Translations under genes and position numbers: made by a program
Origin: UBA3937 sp050951585
GTDB lineage: Bacteria > Bacillota > Peptococcia > DRI-13 > DTU073
NCBI GenBank assembly: GCA_050951585.1
Contig: JBMNJI010000009.1
Coordinates: forward strand, 1-40,658
DNA: 40,658 bases
Direction: 5' to 3'
Notes under the pieces: model-generated
What the model saw: the letters and a program-made list of their open reading frames with translations, nothing else
Databases searched by the model: none
What the model was told of the DNA's origin: nothing
Shown here: positions 1-7,633 of the stretch, in pieces
Layout: the number at the start of each line of letters is the position of its first letter
How positions within the stretch are numbered: the first letter of the stretch is position 1

Positions 1-56
1 ACTTTTCCAACTATATCAGGTAAAATATAGGTAGTGTGAATAGGCGAGGGGAGGTA

Positions 57-2264
57 ATGATTTTGGGACGGGGGATGTTCATGCGGAGAACAGGCAGAAT
101 TAGCCTAATTGGTTTATTAGTAGTAGCGCTCCTGATTTTTCTGGTGCCGGGGTATGCGGAGGCTAGTGTAAGGAATGCTTCGGTGGCTTTAAGTACGGAC
201 AGGGCGGGGGCAGTTGCTCAGTATACGATTGGTTTTTATGTCAGCGGTTCAGGAGCTTTGACCGGTGGACGGGATGAGGTAACGATCCTTTTCCCGGATG
301 GCACGGAGATTCCGGAAGATTTAGCGGACGAACTGGCTGCTAATACGATTGTCGTAAATGGGTACAGCGTGGAAGCGCGTGATCTTTATGTCAAGGACAA
401 CCAGTTGATTATTACCTTGCCTGCGGAGGCAGATGTACGGGGCTATGGTTATGTGGGCATCATCATTGGTGAAGGGGCCGGGATCCAATTGCCGCGCAAG
501 GCCGGGACCTACACCATGGAAATCGAGACGACGCGGGACAGTGATGGGACCACCAACAGTTTTACGGTTGACGGCACCAGTATTACCAGTTTAGATCTGA
601 CGGTATCGCCCGCGGCGATTGATGAATATGCCGCTTATGAATTAAGTTTTAAGACCAGCTCGCAGGGGGCGTTAAAACCGAGCGTTGATTATCTTTATAT
701 CGAGTTCCCGGAAGAAGTGGTCCTTCCGCGTTCCATCGACGGGGAGGATATCCAGATTAACGGGAAGGAAGTAGCATCAGACGGGGTCACCATAGATGCC
801 GACACCAATACGCTCGAGATTCTCATTCCGCGCCGTACGGATATTGGCACCCGGGATACCGTAGAAGTCGTGATTGACAGCGGGGCGGGCATCAGGAATC
901 CTAGAAAAGCAGGGACCTATACGGTCAATGTCTACACCTCTGCCGATTCGGAGAGTGCGGACGAGGATTTTACGGTGGGGCTTTCGATCAACACTCCCGT
1001 AGTCTTTATCAGTCCCAGTGAGGCCGAGCAAAGAAGTCAATATACGATCGGGTTTACGACCAGTGCCACCGGGGCCTTGGAGGCCGGGAAAGATACCATC
1101 ACCGTGTATTTTCCGGAAGACACCTCTATTCCGAGCAGTATTAATACCTCTTATGTGAAGGTCAACGGGACCAAAGCCAAGGCGGTGGAATGTTCCCGCA
1201 GCAATGAAACGATCACGGTCACCGTGCCTACAGGGATCACTATCGGGGATAATACCTATGTGAGTATTGTGTTCGCCCTGGATGCCGGGATCCGCAATCC
1301 GGAAGATGCGGGTAATTATCAACTGGAAGTATGCACCTCGGCGGATGACAGCAAGGTCAAATCCAGAAGCTATACGGTGACTGGGACGGATCCGGACGAG
1401 GATACTGATGAGGAAGATGAGGACGATGAAGATAGCAATGCGGATAATGACGATGATTTTACCGTTGAATTATCCAATTACGGCTTAGGGCAGGCTGTTT
1501 CGATACTGTTTTCTTACGAAAACGGTACTTTCGGTGAATTAAAAAGAGGGGATAAGCTCTATTTAATCTTTGCGGCCGACTTTACGCTACCGAATACTGT
1601 CACCGCCCAGCATGTGGCGGTCAATGGCCTGAAGGCGGATGCGGTGGAACGTTCCGGGCAGGCTATCGTGGTCACGATCCCCGGCGGGGTGGATCTGGTT
1701 GATGACGAACGGACCGTTATCACGATTCTGCAGGATGCCGGAGTAAAGAATCCGGGGAAAGAGGGAGTTCATAGCCTCTTTGCGTATTCTTCGGTGAAAC
1801 CTTCTATTATTGAAGATTTTAAGGTCACGATTGGCACCGGTAGCAGTAATAACAACAATAATACCGGAACGAACACCGGCAATACGGGAAATGAGGGGAA
1901 AGTAGTCTTTAAGATTGGCAGCAATATTGCCTATCAGGGCACCAAGGCGATCACCCTGGATGCGCCGCCGACGATCGTGCAGAATTTTACGGTAGTTCCG
2001 TTACGGGCTTTAGGCGATGCCCTGGGAGCCGAAACCGTGTATGAAGGCACCACCAGAACGGTAACCGTCACCTATGGCAATAAAACACTAGTCTTTTATA
2101 TTGATTCCAAACTGGTCAAAGTAGATAAAGAATGGATAACCGCCGATATACCGGCGACGCTCATTAATAACCGGGTAATGATTCCGGTGCGTCTCGTCAG
2201 CGAGTCCTTCGGTGCCATCGTTGATTGGAACGACGCCACCAGGGAAGTAATTATCACGAAGTAG
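57..2264 (+). CDS. Secreted repeat protein with copper-amine-oxidase-like C-terminal domain
   Basis: Predicted exported surface protein of about 735 residues. A hydrophobic signal peptide ends near an A-E-A motif. Four homologous repeats of about 120-130 residues follow (roughly nt 165-575, 585-985, 990-1385, 1460-1835). Each carries the same landmarks: a G-A-L stretch, an F-P strand, a V-N-G strand, and AGI.NP...GTY or a variant. An Asp/Glu-rich linker (about nt 1390-1458) separates repeats 3 and 4. An Asn/Thr/Gly linker (about nt 1840-1895) leads into a C-terminal domain resembling the copper amine oxidase N-terminal domain family (PF07833), with VVPLRALGDALGA and MIPVRLVSESFGA half-repeats. 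That family is common on clostridial and Paenibacillus surface proteins and does not imply amine oxidase activity. Start: ATG 57 has GAGGGG 5 nt upstream; ATG 81 would give a tidier signal peptide. Ligand and role are unknown. Confidence 0.85.
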   Translation: MILGRGMFMRRTGRISLIGLLVVALLIFLVPGYAEASVRNASVALSTDRAGAVAQYTIGFYVSGSGALTGGRDEVTILFPDGTEIPEDLADELAANTIVVNGYSVEARDLYVKDNQLIITLPAEADVRGYGYVGIIIGEGAGIQLPRKAGTYTMEIETTRDSDGTTNSFTVDGTSITSLDLTVSPAAIDEYAAYELSFKTSSQGALKPSVDYLYIEFPEEVVLPRSIDGEDIQINGKEVASDGVTIDADTNTLEILIPRRTDIGTRDTVEVVIDSGAGIRNPRKAGTYTVNVYTSADSESADEDFTVGLSINTPVVFISPSEAEQRSQYTIGFTTSATGALEAGKDTITVYFPEDTSIPSSINTSYVKVNGTKAKAVECSRSNETITVTVPTGITIGDNTYVSIVFALDAGIRNPEDAGNYQLEVCTSADDSKVKSRSYTVTGTDPDEDTDEEDEDDEDSNADNDDDFTVELSNYGLGQAVSILFSYENGTFGELKRGDKLYLIFAADFTLPNTVTAQHVAVNGLKADAVERSGQAIVVTIPGGVDLVDDERTVITILQDAGVKNPGKEGVHSLFAYSSVKPSIIEDFKVTIGTGSSNNNNNTGTNTGNTGNEGKVVFKIGSNIAYQGTKAITLDAPPTIVQNFTVVPLRALGDALGAETVYEGTTRTVTVTYGNKTLVFYIDSKLVKVDKEWITADIPATLINNRVMIPVRLVSESFGAIVDWNDATREVIITK

Positions 2265-2280
2265 CATGACAAAAGACAAA

Positions 2281-2320
2281 AAAGTCCCTCACCTTTTTAA
2301 AAGGGTGAGGGACTTTTTTT
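2281..2320 (+). terminator. Rho-independent terminator, probably bidirectional
   Basis: A perfect 13-bp stem (2281-2293 with 2304-2316) around an AT-rich loop ends in a run of T. It begins with a run of A, so it could also stop transcription from the other side. It closes the surface-protein gene. Confidence 0.9.
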
Positions 2321-2342
2321 CGACAGTATGACCATCGTCCCC

Positions 2343-2430
2343 TAATAGGATTTTGCGGGAATCACGCAACAAGGGGATAAAAGTATTGGCTTTTGAGCAT
2401 AATAAGCATATAATATTAATAGGATTTTGC
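2343..2430 (+). repeat. 14-bp direct repeat pair flanking a promoter
   Basis: TAATAGGATTTTGC occurs exactly twice, at 2343-2356 and 2417-2430. The first copy lies upstream of the -35 of the next promoter, and the second lies at about its transcription start. This arrangement would suit operator sites for a repressor, but it could also be a trace of a past insertion or duplication. Confidence 0.6.
2386..2414 (+). promoter_or_regulatory. Sigma-A-type promoter of the ATPase/RloB pair
   Basis: TTGGCT (2386-2391), a 17-nt spacer and a perfect TATAAT (2409-2414) lie about 45 nt before the ATPase start codon. The pair therefore seems to be its own transcription unit, separated from the upstream gene by a terminator. 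Confidence 0.7.
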
Positions 2431-2458
2431 AATAAAACTGCAGAATGGAGGTAAGAAA

Positions 2459-3787
2459 ATGCTGCTTGAATTTAAAACGAAGAATTACAAATCTTTTGTT
2501 GAAGAGACGAAATTTTCCATGATTGCTGCTCCAAAACAAACGGGACTTGATTATAGTCTATTGAAAGAAAAGATAGGCAGAAAGACCATCAAAGGACTGA
2601 GTTGTTCTGTGATTTATGGTCCCAATGCAGCGGGTAAAACAAATATTATCGGTGCTATGGATGTTTTTCGTGCTATAGTTCTGCGTGGCCATATCAAAAA
2701 TTCCGAAGAAAAGATGTCGGCTAACCCGGCTTCAACTGCATTGGAACTCATTCCTAATAACAATTTATTCAATCCGGAGCCGGTAGAATTTTCTGTTGAC
2801 TTTATTGAGAAGGGATTTCGTATTCAATATAGTATTTGCATTGATTTGGGACCGTTTCTTGACGGGGAATACAAGAGAAAAATCATATCTGAAGAGTTAA
2901 TTGTAAACGGGGAAAGTATTTTTAACCGTAAGGAAGGTTTAACCATTGTTGAATTAAAAGTCATTCAGAGATATCTTTCAGATTCGCTCGAGCAGAATAT
3001 AGAAGGCGCCAAGGAAATTGCTAAGTATAGTCTTAATCGAGAAGAATTATTTCTGACCAATGGTTTTAAACTTATTTTTTCACAGGAGTTTGTTAAAATA
3101 GTGACTGATTGGTTTACTCATAAGTTCATGATCATTTATCGTGCAGATTCTATGCAGATTATTAAAAGATTTACTGATCCACAGAAGAAAACTGTTTATA
3201 TTGAAAAAACGCTTGACAAAGCTGCAAAGCTGTTCGGAATTAATTCAAATGCTCTTGGGTATATAGTTGACGACGAAAATTCAGAGGCAAAGTTGTGTTC
3301 TATTTTTCAGAATGTCCCAGGTAAAAAAGGCGCGGCTATAGCGGCTGAATTATTTGAGTCATACGGTACAATTCGCTTTATCAATTTGTTTCCATTAGTT
3401 ATTCGTGCAATACGAATTGGAGGAACATTGGTGGTAGATGAGTTTGATGCGTCTATTCATCCGATGGCACTCATGAATATTATCAATATTTTTCATAATG
3501 ATGAGATTAACATTCATCATGCACAGCTTATCTTCAATACACACAATCCGATTTTTCTAAACTCCAATCTTTTTAGAAGAGATGAAATCAAGTTTGTCGA
3601 GCGTGATGATGAGAGTCATTACAGCACACTGTATGCATTGTCTGATTTCGGAACCACGGGAAAAAACGGTGTTCGCAAGCACGAAGACTACATGAAAAAT
3701 TATTTCATTAGTCAATATGGTGCAATCAAAGATATTGATTTTACACAAATCATCGAAGAAATCCTTGCAGTAAAAAGCGAGGTGTAA
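2459..3787 (+). CDS. AAA/ABC-type ATPase of an AbiL/RloAB-like pair
   Basis: A 442-residue ATP-binding protein of the SMC/OLD-like AAA_15/AAA_21 type. The N-terminus LLEFKTKNYKSF is typical of these proteins. Walker A is GPNAAGKT (residues 54-61), Walker B is LVVDEFD (324-330), and an H-loop-like NTHNP lies at 360-364. Start ATG has GGAGG 7 nt upstream. The next gene begins 2 nt after the stop and encodes an RloB-like protein. Such ATPase plus RloB pairs are known as RloAB near restriction loci and as the lactococcal abortive-infection pair AbiLi/AbiLii. The expected role is phage sensing or NTP-driven activation of the partner. Both genes are visibly AT-richer than their neighbours, which suggests horizontal transfer. 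Defence function is inferred from family and pairing only. Confidence 0.85.
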   Translation: MLLEFKTKNYKSFVEETKFSMIAAPKQTGLDYSLLKEKIGRKTIKGLSCSVIYGPNAAGKTNIIGAMDVFRAIVLRGHIKNSEEKMSANPASTALELIPNNNLFNPEPVEFSVDFIEKGFRIQYSICIDLGPFLDGEYKRKIISEELIVNGESIFNRKEGLTIVELKVIQRYLSDSLEQNIEGAKEIAKYSLNREELFLTNGFKLIFSQEFVKIVTDWFTHKFMIIYRADSMQIIKRFTDPQKKTVYIEKTLDKAAKLFGINSNALGYIVDDENSEAKLCSIFQNVPGKKGAAIAAELFESYGTIRFINLFPLVIRAIRIGGTLVVDEFDASIHPMALMNIINIFHNDEINIHHAQLIFNTHNPIFLNSNLFRRDEIKFVERDDESHYSTLYALSDFGTTGKNGVRKHEDYMKNYFISQYGAIKDIDFTQIIEEILAVKSEV

Positions 3788-3789
3788 TT

Positions 3790-4449
3790 ATGGTAATAAG
3801 GAAAACATCAAAGAAGTATTATTTTAGCGTTGAAGGTGAAACAGAGCAGTGGTATTTAAAATGGTTACAGAATGTTATTAATTGTACTGAAGAGTCAGCA
3901 CGTAAAGTGAACTTTGATTGCGCTGTACAAAAAGATCCGATCAAACGGGGAAAATCTTTAGTGGTTACCGGAAAGACGGAAGTGTATCACTTTTGTGATT
4001 ATGAAAGTGATGAGCCGATTCATATGCAACAGTTCCAAGAAACAATGGATAACATGAAGAAAGCTGAGAAACTTGGAAAGCAAATAAAATATCATCTTGG
4101 ATACAGCAATCTGACCTTTGAACTATGGATGTTATTACATAAGGCAGATTGCAATTGCTCTTTTCCTCATAGAAGAAATTATCTTATTCCGTTGAATCGC
4201 GCTTACGGAGAGCGTTTTGAAAGTATTGATGAATATAAACATGAAAATTATTTCAAGCGATGTCTTGGTAAACTAGAACTATCTGATGTTATTGATGCTG
4301 TCAATCGAGCAAAAAATATTATGAAGAATAATCATGATATCGGGTATACCTTACATCAGTATAAAGGGTTCACATATTACAGAGAAAATCCGTCTCTGAC
4401 TATCTGGGAGGTAATCGAGAAAATACTCAGGGATTGTAGTTTGTATTAG
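3790..4449 (+). CDS. RloB-like protein (TOPRIM-related), partner of the ATPase
   Basis: A 219-residue protein resembling the RloB family (PF13707). Visible landmarks are VEGETE (residues 14-19), the acidic pair D70/D74 after a beta strand, and SNLTFELWMLLH (106-117), which corresponds to the family signature SNPcFElWlLLH. The E...D.D pattern is what a TOPRIM-like metal-binding nuclease fold would show, so it is the likely effector of the two-gene unit. The gene starts 2 nt after the ATPase stop, with its ribosome-binding site (GAGG) inside the end of that gene. The unit ends in a hairpin at 4466. The target of the predicted nuclease is unknown. Confidence 0.8.
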   Translation: MVIRKTSKKYYFSVEGETEQWYLKWLQNVINCTEESARKVNFDCAVQKDPIKRGKSLVVTGKTEVYHFCDYESDEPIHMQQFQETMDNMKKAEKLGKQIKYHLGYSNLTFELWMLLHKADCNCSFPHRRNYLIPLNRAYGERFESIDEYKHENYFKRCLGKLELSDVIDAVNRAKNIMKNNHDIGYTLHQYKGFTYYRENPSLTIWEVIEKILRDCSLY

Positions 4450-4465
4450 CTGATTTATACATTAA

Positions 4466-4504
4466 GAAAATATCCCTCATCTGCATAAGATGGGGGATAT
4501 TTTC
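4466..4504 (+). terminator. Hairpin terminator after the ATPase/RloB pair
   Basis: A 17-bp stem with one G-T wobble (4466-4482 with 4488-4504) and a 5-nt loop. The outer part of the stem is an A run opposite a T run, so it can serve as a terminator in both directions. Confidence 0.75.
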
Positions 4505-4569
4505 CAAATCAACGTTATTAGGGTAAAATGAGATGTAAATATTGAAATATTCAACATGGAGGTTAAATT

Positions 4570-6549
4570 GTGAAAAAGATTGCGCTGCTTTTAGCTGTTG
4601 TTTTTGCTTTAACGGCACTTTTTGGGCCGGGATTGAGTGAGGTTACAGCAAGTCCCGGCTTAACTGTGAACAGTAATGCTGATACCGATAAGGCGGCAGA
4701 TACTTATGATGTGATTGTCATCGGTGGAGAGCCTGAAGGCATTGCCGCGGCTGTCTCGGCAGCACGAAACGGACAGCGGACCCTGCTGGTTGAGCATGGA
4801 GATGCCTTGGGCGGGCTGATGACGCTCGGGGGACTCAATTTTCTCGATATGAATTATGGTCCTGAGAAGGAGTTGTTGACTCAGGGGATTTTTGCGGAGT
4901 TTTTCGAGGAAATGGGAAACGCTTTTGACTTGGAAGAAGCCAAGGAATATTTTCTCCAATTAGTGCGGAAGGAAGAGAACTTGGATTTGCTCTTGAAGAC
5001 GTCCTTCGTTGAGCCTGTCATGTCCGGGCAGACGATTATCGGAGTTAGGCTTAAGGAGAACGGGCAAGACGCGGAGAGAAGCAAAATCTATTACGGGGCG
5101 CGGATTATTGATGCGACGGTTGATGCCGATGTGGCGGCCGCCGCCGGTGTTTCCTATACCGAAGGAGCGGAGGATTACGGGCGCAAAGGGGAATTGATGG
5201 GGGTAACCCTGGTTTTCCGGGTGAAAAAGGTCAATTGGCCCTTTGTCTTTATCTATAACAATTTGATGCGGCTCTTGAGCAAAATCAAGAGTGATTGGGG
5301 CGATCCATATGCCGGCGCCGGTTGGAAGGTGGCCTGGGGTTATGGGCAGCAGGCCTTGGAATATCAGCCCCATAATCCGAATGTGCGCTTTCGGGGTCCT
5401 AATTTAGCGCGGCAAAAGGATGGCACGGTTTTGGTTAATGCCCTGCTTCTTTTTGGGGTGGACGGTACGGATCCGGTCTCAAGGGCAGAGAGTATCCGGC
5501 GGGGCAAGGAAGAGCTGCCGTATATTATCGAGTTTATGCGGGAGAGCTTTCCCGGTTTTCGCCGGGTGGAGCTGGTAGATACGGCGGAACGCCTTTATGT
5601 GAGGGAAACACGGCATATTATGGGCGAATACCGCTTGACGATTACGGATGTTTTGGAGAATCGGGATCATTGGGATCGGATCGCCCATGGCAGTTATCCG
5701 GTGGATATTCAGCCTACCGCTCCGGATAATTTGGGCAATGTCATCGGAAAGCCGGCCATTTATAGTATTCCTTTTCGCTGTTTAGTGCCCCTTGGGGTGG
5801 ATAATTTACTGGTGGCCGGTCGCAGCGCGTCATATGATTCCTTACCCCATGGGAGTGCCCGGGTGATTCCGGTGGGGATGGCCACCGGAGAAGCGGCCGG
5901 TGTTGCGGCGGCATACTCAATCGAAAACGGGCTGGGATTTCGGGAAATTTCCCGGAACAAGGAAGCGGTTGCCGCCATTCAGGCGCGACTAAAAGAACAG
6001 GGAGCCTATCTGACTGCCTATACACCGCCTCGCCCTGCCGTGATAGACCACTGGGCCTATCCGGCCATGGCGGCAATGCGGGAGTTGGGTTTGGCGGCCG
6101 GCGGTTATAGCAATAATTATCAATTGGATACGGGGATTCAGTATTGGGATGCGAACTATGTGTTTGGCCAAACCTTGGAAAGGACAGCCATACTCCAGGC
6201 TGGGGCTGAAAAGCTGAATCCGGGCACGGGTGAAGCCGAGGAATCCGGGACGGTAACTTCGGGCGCTGGGAACGAAACTCCGGGTTCTGCGATCCCCACG
6301 CCGGAAGCCCCCGCCTTTACGGAGGGGGTAAGTGTCGGTGCTCTATTGCGCACAGCGGCCCGCTTAATAAATGCACCCGCCGATACTCCTGAAGCGGCGC
6401 GGAGCTATTTGGCGGAGAAAGGTTATTTAAGCACAGTAGAGGCACAGCATTTAACCGATCTGGCGGCTCAGCCTACTTTCGGGGAATTATATGCCGTTGC
6501 CGCGGCCTTTCAGAAAGGGCTGCAGGACGCCACCCGTGCCGTTAAGTGA
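4570..6549 (+). CDS. Exported FAD-dependent oxidoreductase, paralogue 1
   Basis: A 659-residue protein of the FAD_oxidored type (PF12831). It begins at GTG with GGAGG 7 nt upstream. A Sec-type signal peptide without twin arginines comes first. The dinucleotide-binding segment YDVIVIGGEPEGIAAA (about residue 47) follows, then an LGGLMTLGGLNFLDMN stretch. Mid-protein are the segments ATVDADVAAAAG, RETRHIMGEYRLT and SYDSLPHGSARVIPVG. Near residues 490-518, DHWAYPAMAAMRELGLAAGGY looks like an S-layer-homology (SLH) motif, followed by a Pro/Glu/Gly-rich linker and another degenerate SLH-like segment. The protein would therefore act outside the membrane and may bind the wall. Substrate is unknown. 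A close paralogue lies at 7634. Confidence 0.85.
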   Translation: MKKIALLLAVVFALTALFGPGLSEVTASPGLTVNSNADTDKAADTYDVIVIGGEPEGIAAAVSAARNGQRTLLVEHGDALGGLMTLGGLNFLDMNYGPEKELLTQGIFAEFFEEMGNAFDLEEAKEYFLQLVRKEENLDLLLKTSFVEPVMSGQTIIGVRLKENGQDAERSKIYYGARIIDATVDADVAAAAGVSYTEGAEDYGRKGELMGVTLVFRVKKVNWPFVFIYNNLMRLLSKIKSDWGDPYAGAGWKVAWGYGQQALEYQPHNPNVRFRGPNLARQKDGTVLVNALLLFGVDGTDPVSRAESIRRGKEELPYIIEFMRESFPGFRRVELVDTAERLYVRETRHIMGEYRLTITDVLENRDHWDRIAHGSYPVDIQPTAPDNLGNVIGKPAIYSIPFRCLVPLGVDNLLVAGRSASYDSLPHGSARVIPVGMATGEAAGVAAAYSIENGLGFREISRNKEAVAAIQARLKEQGAYLTAYTPPRPAVIDHWAYPAMAAMRELGLAAGGYSNNYQLDTGIQYWDANYVFGQTLERTAILQAGAEKLNPGTGEAEESGTVTSGAGNETPGSAIPTPEAPAFTEGVSVGALLRTAARLINAPADTPEAARSYLAEKGYLSTVEAQHLTDLAAQPTFGELYAVAAAFQKGLQDATRAVK

Positions 6550-6659
6550 GGATATTTGGTCAAGGGAGAGATACCTGGTAATTTGCGGGTGAGACAATTC
6601 ATAGAAGGTAAATCGGTAAAAATGAAGAATTATTTAGGCATGAAAAGGGGTGAAGGAGC

Positions 6660-7130
6660 ATGCTTCACGAGCAAAAGGTTAATTTCGTTGATTTTGACGA
6701 GAAGCTAAATAAAGCGGGGCAGATTTTAGCGCAGTATGCCCCAACTTTAGTTGTTGCTTATTTATTTGGCTCAGCAGCGACCGGCCAAACAACACCCTTG
6801 AGTGATATTGATATTGCGATTCTCGTTATTGAGCCTGCTAATCATAATTCATCTGAAAAAAATGATCAGTTACAGAAAATCGAGACAAAAATCCACCTCG
6901 ATCTTATGAATGTATTTGGGACTGAGAAAATTGATTTACTAAATCTAAACGAAGCTCCTTTACGTATTCAATATGGTGCGTTGAGGAATAAAAAGCTAAT
7001 CTATTGTTCTGATCAAGAACGGCGGATTGATTTTGAGACTGCGGTCCTGATGAATTATCTGGATTTTAAGCCTTTTCGAGAGCAGTATAACCGGGAGTTC
7101 TTCCTGAGAATCCAAGAGACCGATCAGTGA
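6660..7130 (+). CDS. mntA: MntA-type nucleotidyltransferase antitoxin
   Basis: A 156-residue minimal nucleotidyltransferase. The active-site motif GSx10DxD is complete (G37, S38, D49, D51). In the characterised MntA/HepT system, MntA neutralises the HEPN RNase HepT by adding AMP units to a tyrosine beside the HEPN active site. The HEPN gene follows 21 nt downstream behind AAGGAGGGG, so both are one operon. An AAGGAG sits very close to the ATG and a GGGG run lies further upstream. The pair sits between two paralogous oxidoreductase genes with which it has no evident functional link. Confidence 0.88.
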   Translation: MLHEQKVNFVDFDEKLNKAGQILAQYAPTLVVAYLFGSAATGQTTPLSDIDIAILVIEPANHNSSEKNDQLQKIETKIHLDLMNVFGTEKIDLLNLNEAPLRIQYGALRNKKLIYCSDQERRIDFETAVLMNYLDFKPFREQYNREFFLRIQETDQ

Positions 7131-7151
7131 AAATGCAAGGAGGGGAAAATA

Positions 7152-7580
7152 ATGGATGAACGGATAATGGAGCATCTTAAATTATTGCAGAAATATCTGG
7201 ATTATTTAACGGGATTTTCACATAGAACACGTGAAGAGTTTTTGCATGATATAGTTTTGCGGGGAGCCACTGAACGTTATTTGCAATTGGTGATCGAGAG
7301 TACATTAAACATAGGCAATAGGATTATTGCTACAGAAGCAGCTCGATCAAGTATTAATGCACCGGAAAATTATGCGGATGTTTTTGTTAAACTGGGCGAA
7401 TTAGGGATAATATCACAGGAGTTTGCCCTTGAGTTAGTTAAGATGGCGAGATTCCGTAACAGATTAGTCCACGCATATTGGGAAGTAGACGCAGGAATTC
7501 TATATGAAATATTACAGGACGACCTTCAGGATTTGGTAAAGTTTAAGAATGAAGTGATTGCATACTTAAGTGAGAAGTGA
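7152..7580 (+). CDS. hepT: HepT-type HEPN ribonuclease toxin
   Basis: A 142-residue all-helical HEPN protein of the HepT (former DUF86) family. The catalytic RX4HXY motif is intact: R102, H107, Y109 within RNRLVHAY. In the characterised system the Tyr is the site of AMP addition by MntA, and the Arg/His pair carries out RNA cleavage. The intact motifs on both proteins suggest an active toxin-antitoxin pair. The start codon is preceded by a strong AAGGAGGGG site. No insertion-sequence remnants are visible around the pair. Confidence 0.88.
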   Translation: MDERIMEHLKLLQKYLDYLTGFSHRTREEFLHDIVLRGATERYLQLVIESTLNIGNRIIATEAARSSINAPENYADVFVKLGELGIISQEFALELVKMARFRNRLVHAYWEVDAGILYEILQDDLQDLVKFKNEVIAYLSEK

Positions 7581-7633
7581 GATTTGAAACTCAGAAATAG
7601 ATAGTCAGAAGTAAAAAGTAGGGGGTTGGAATA

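Noticed and set aside
777..1322. Minus-strand open frame of 181 codons inside the surface-protein gene
   Set aside because: It is a shadow of the repeats on the plus strand and has no family features.
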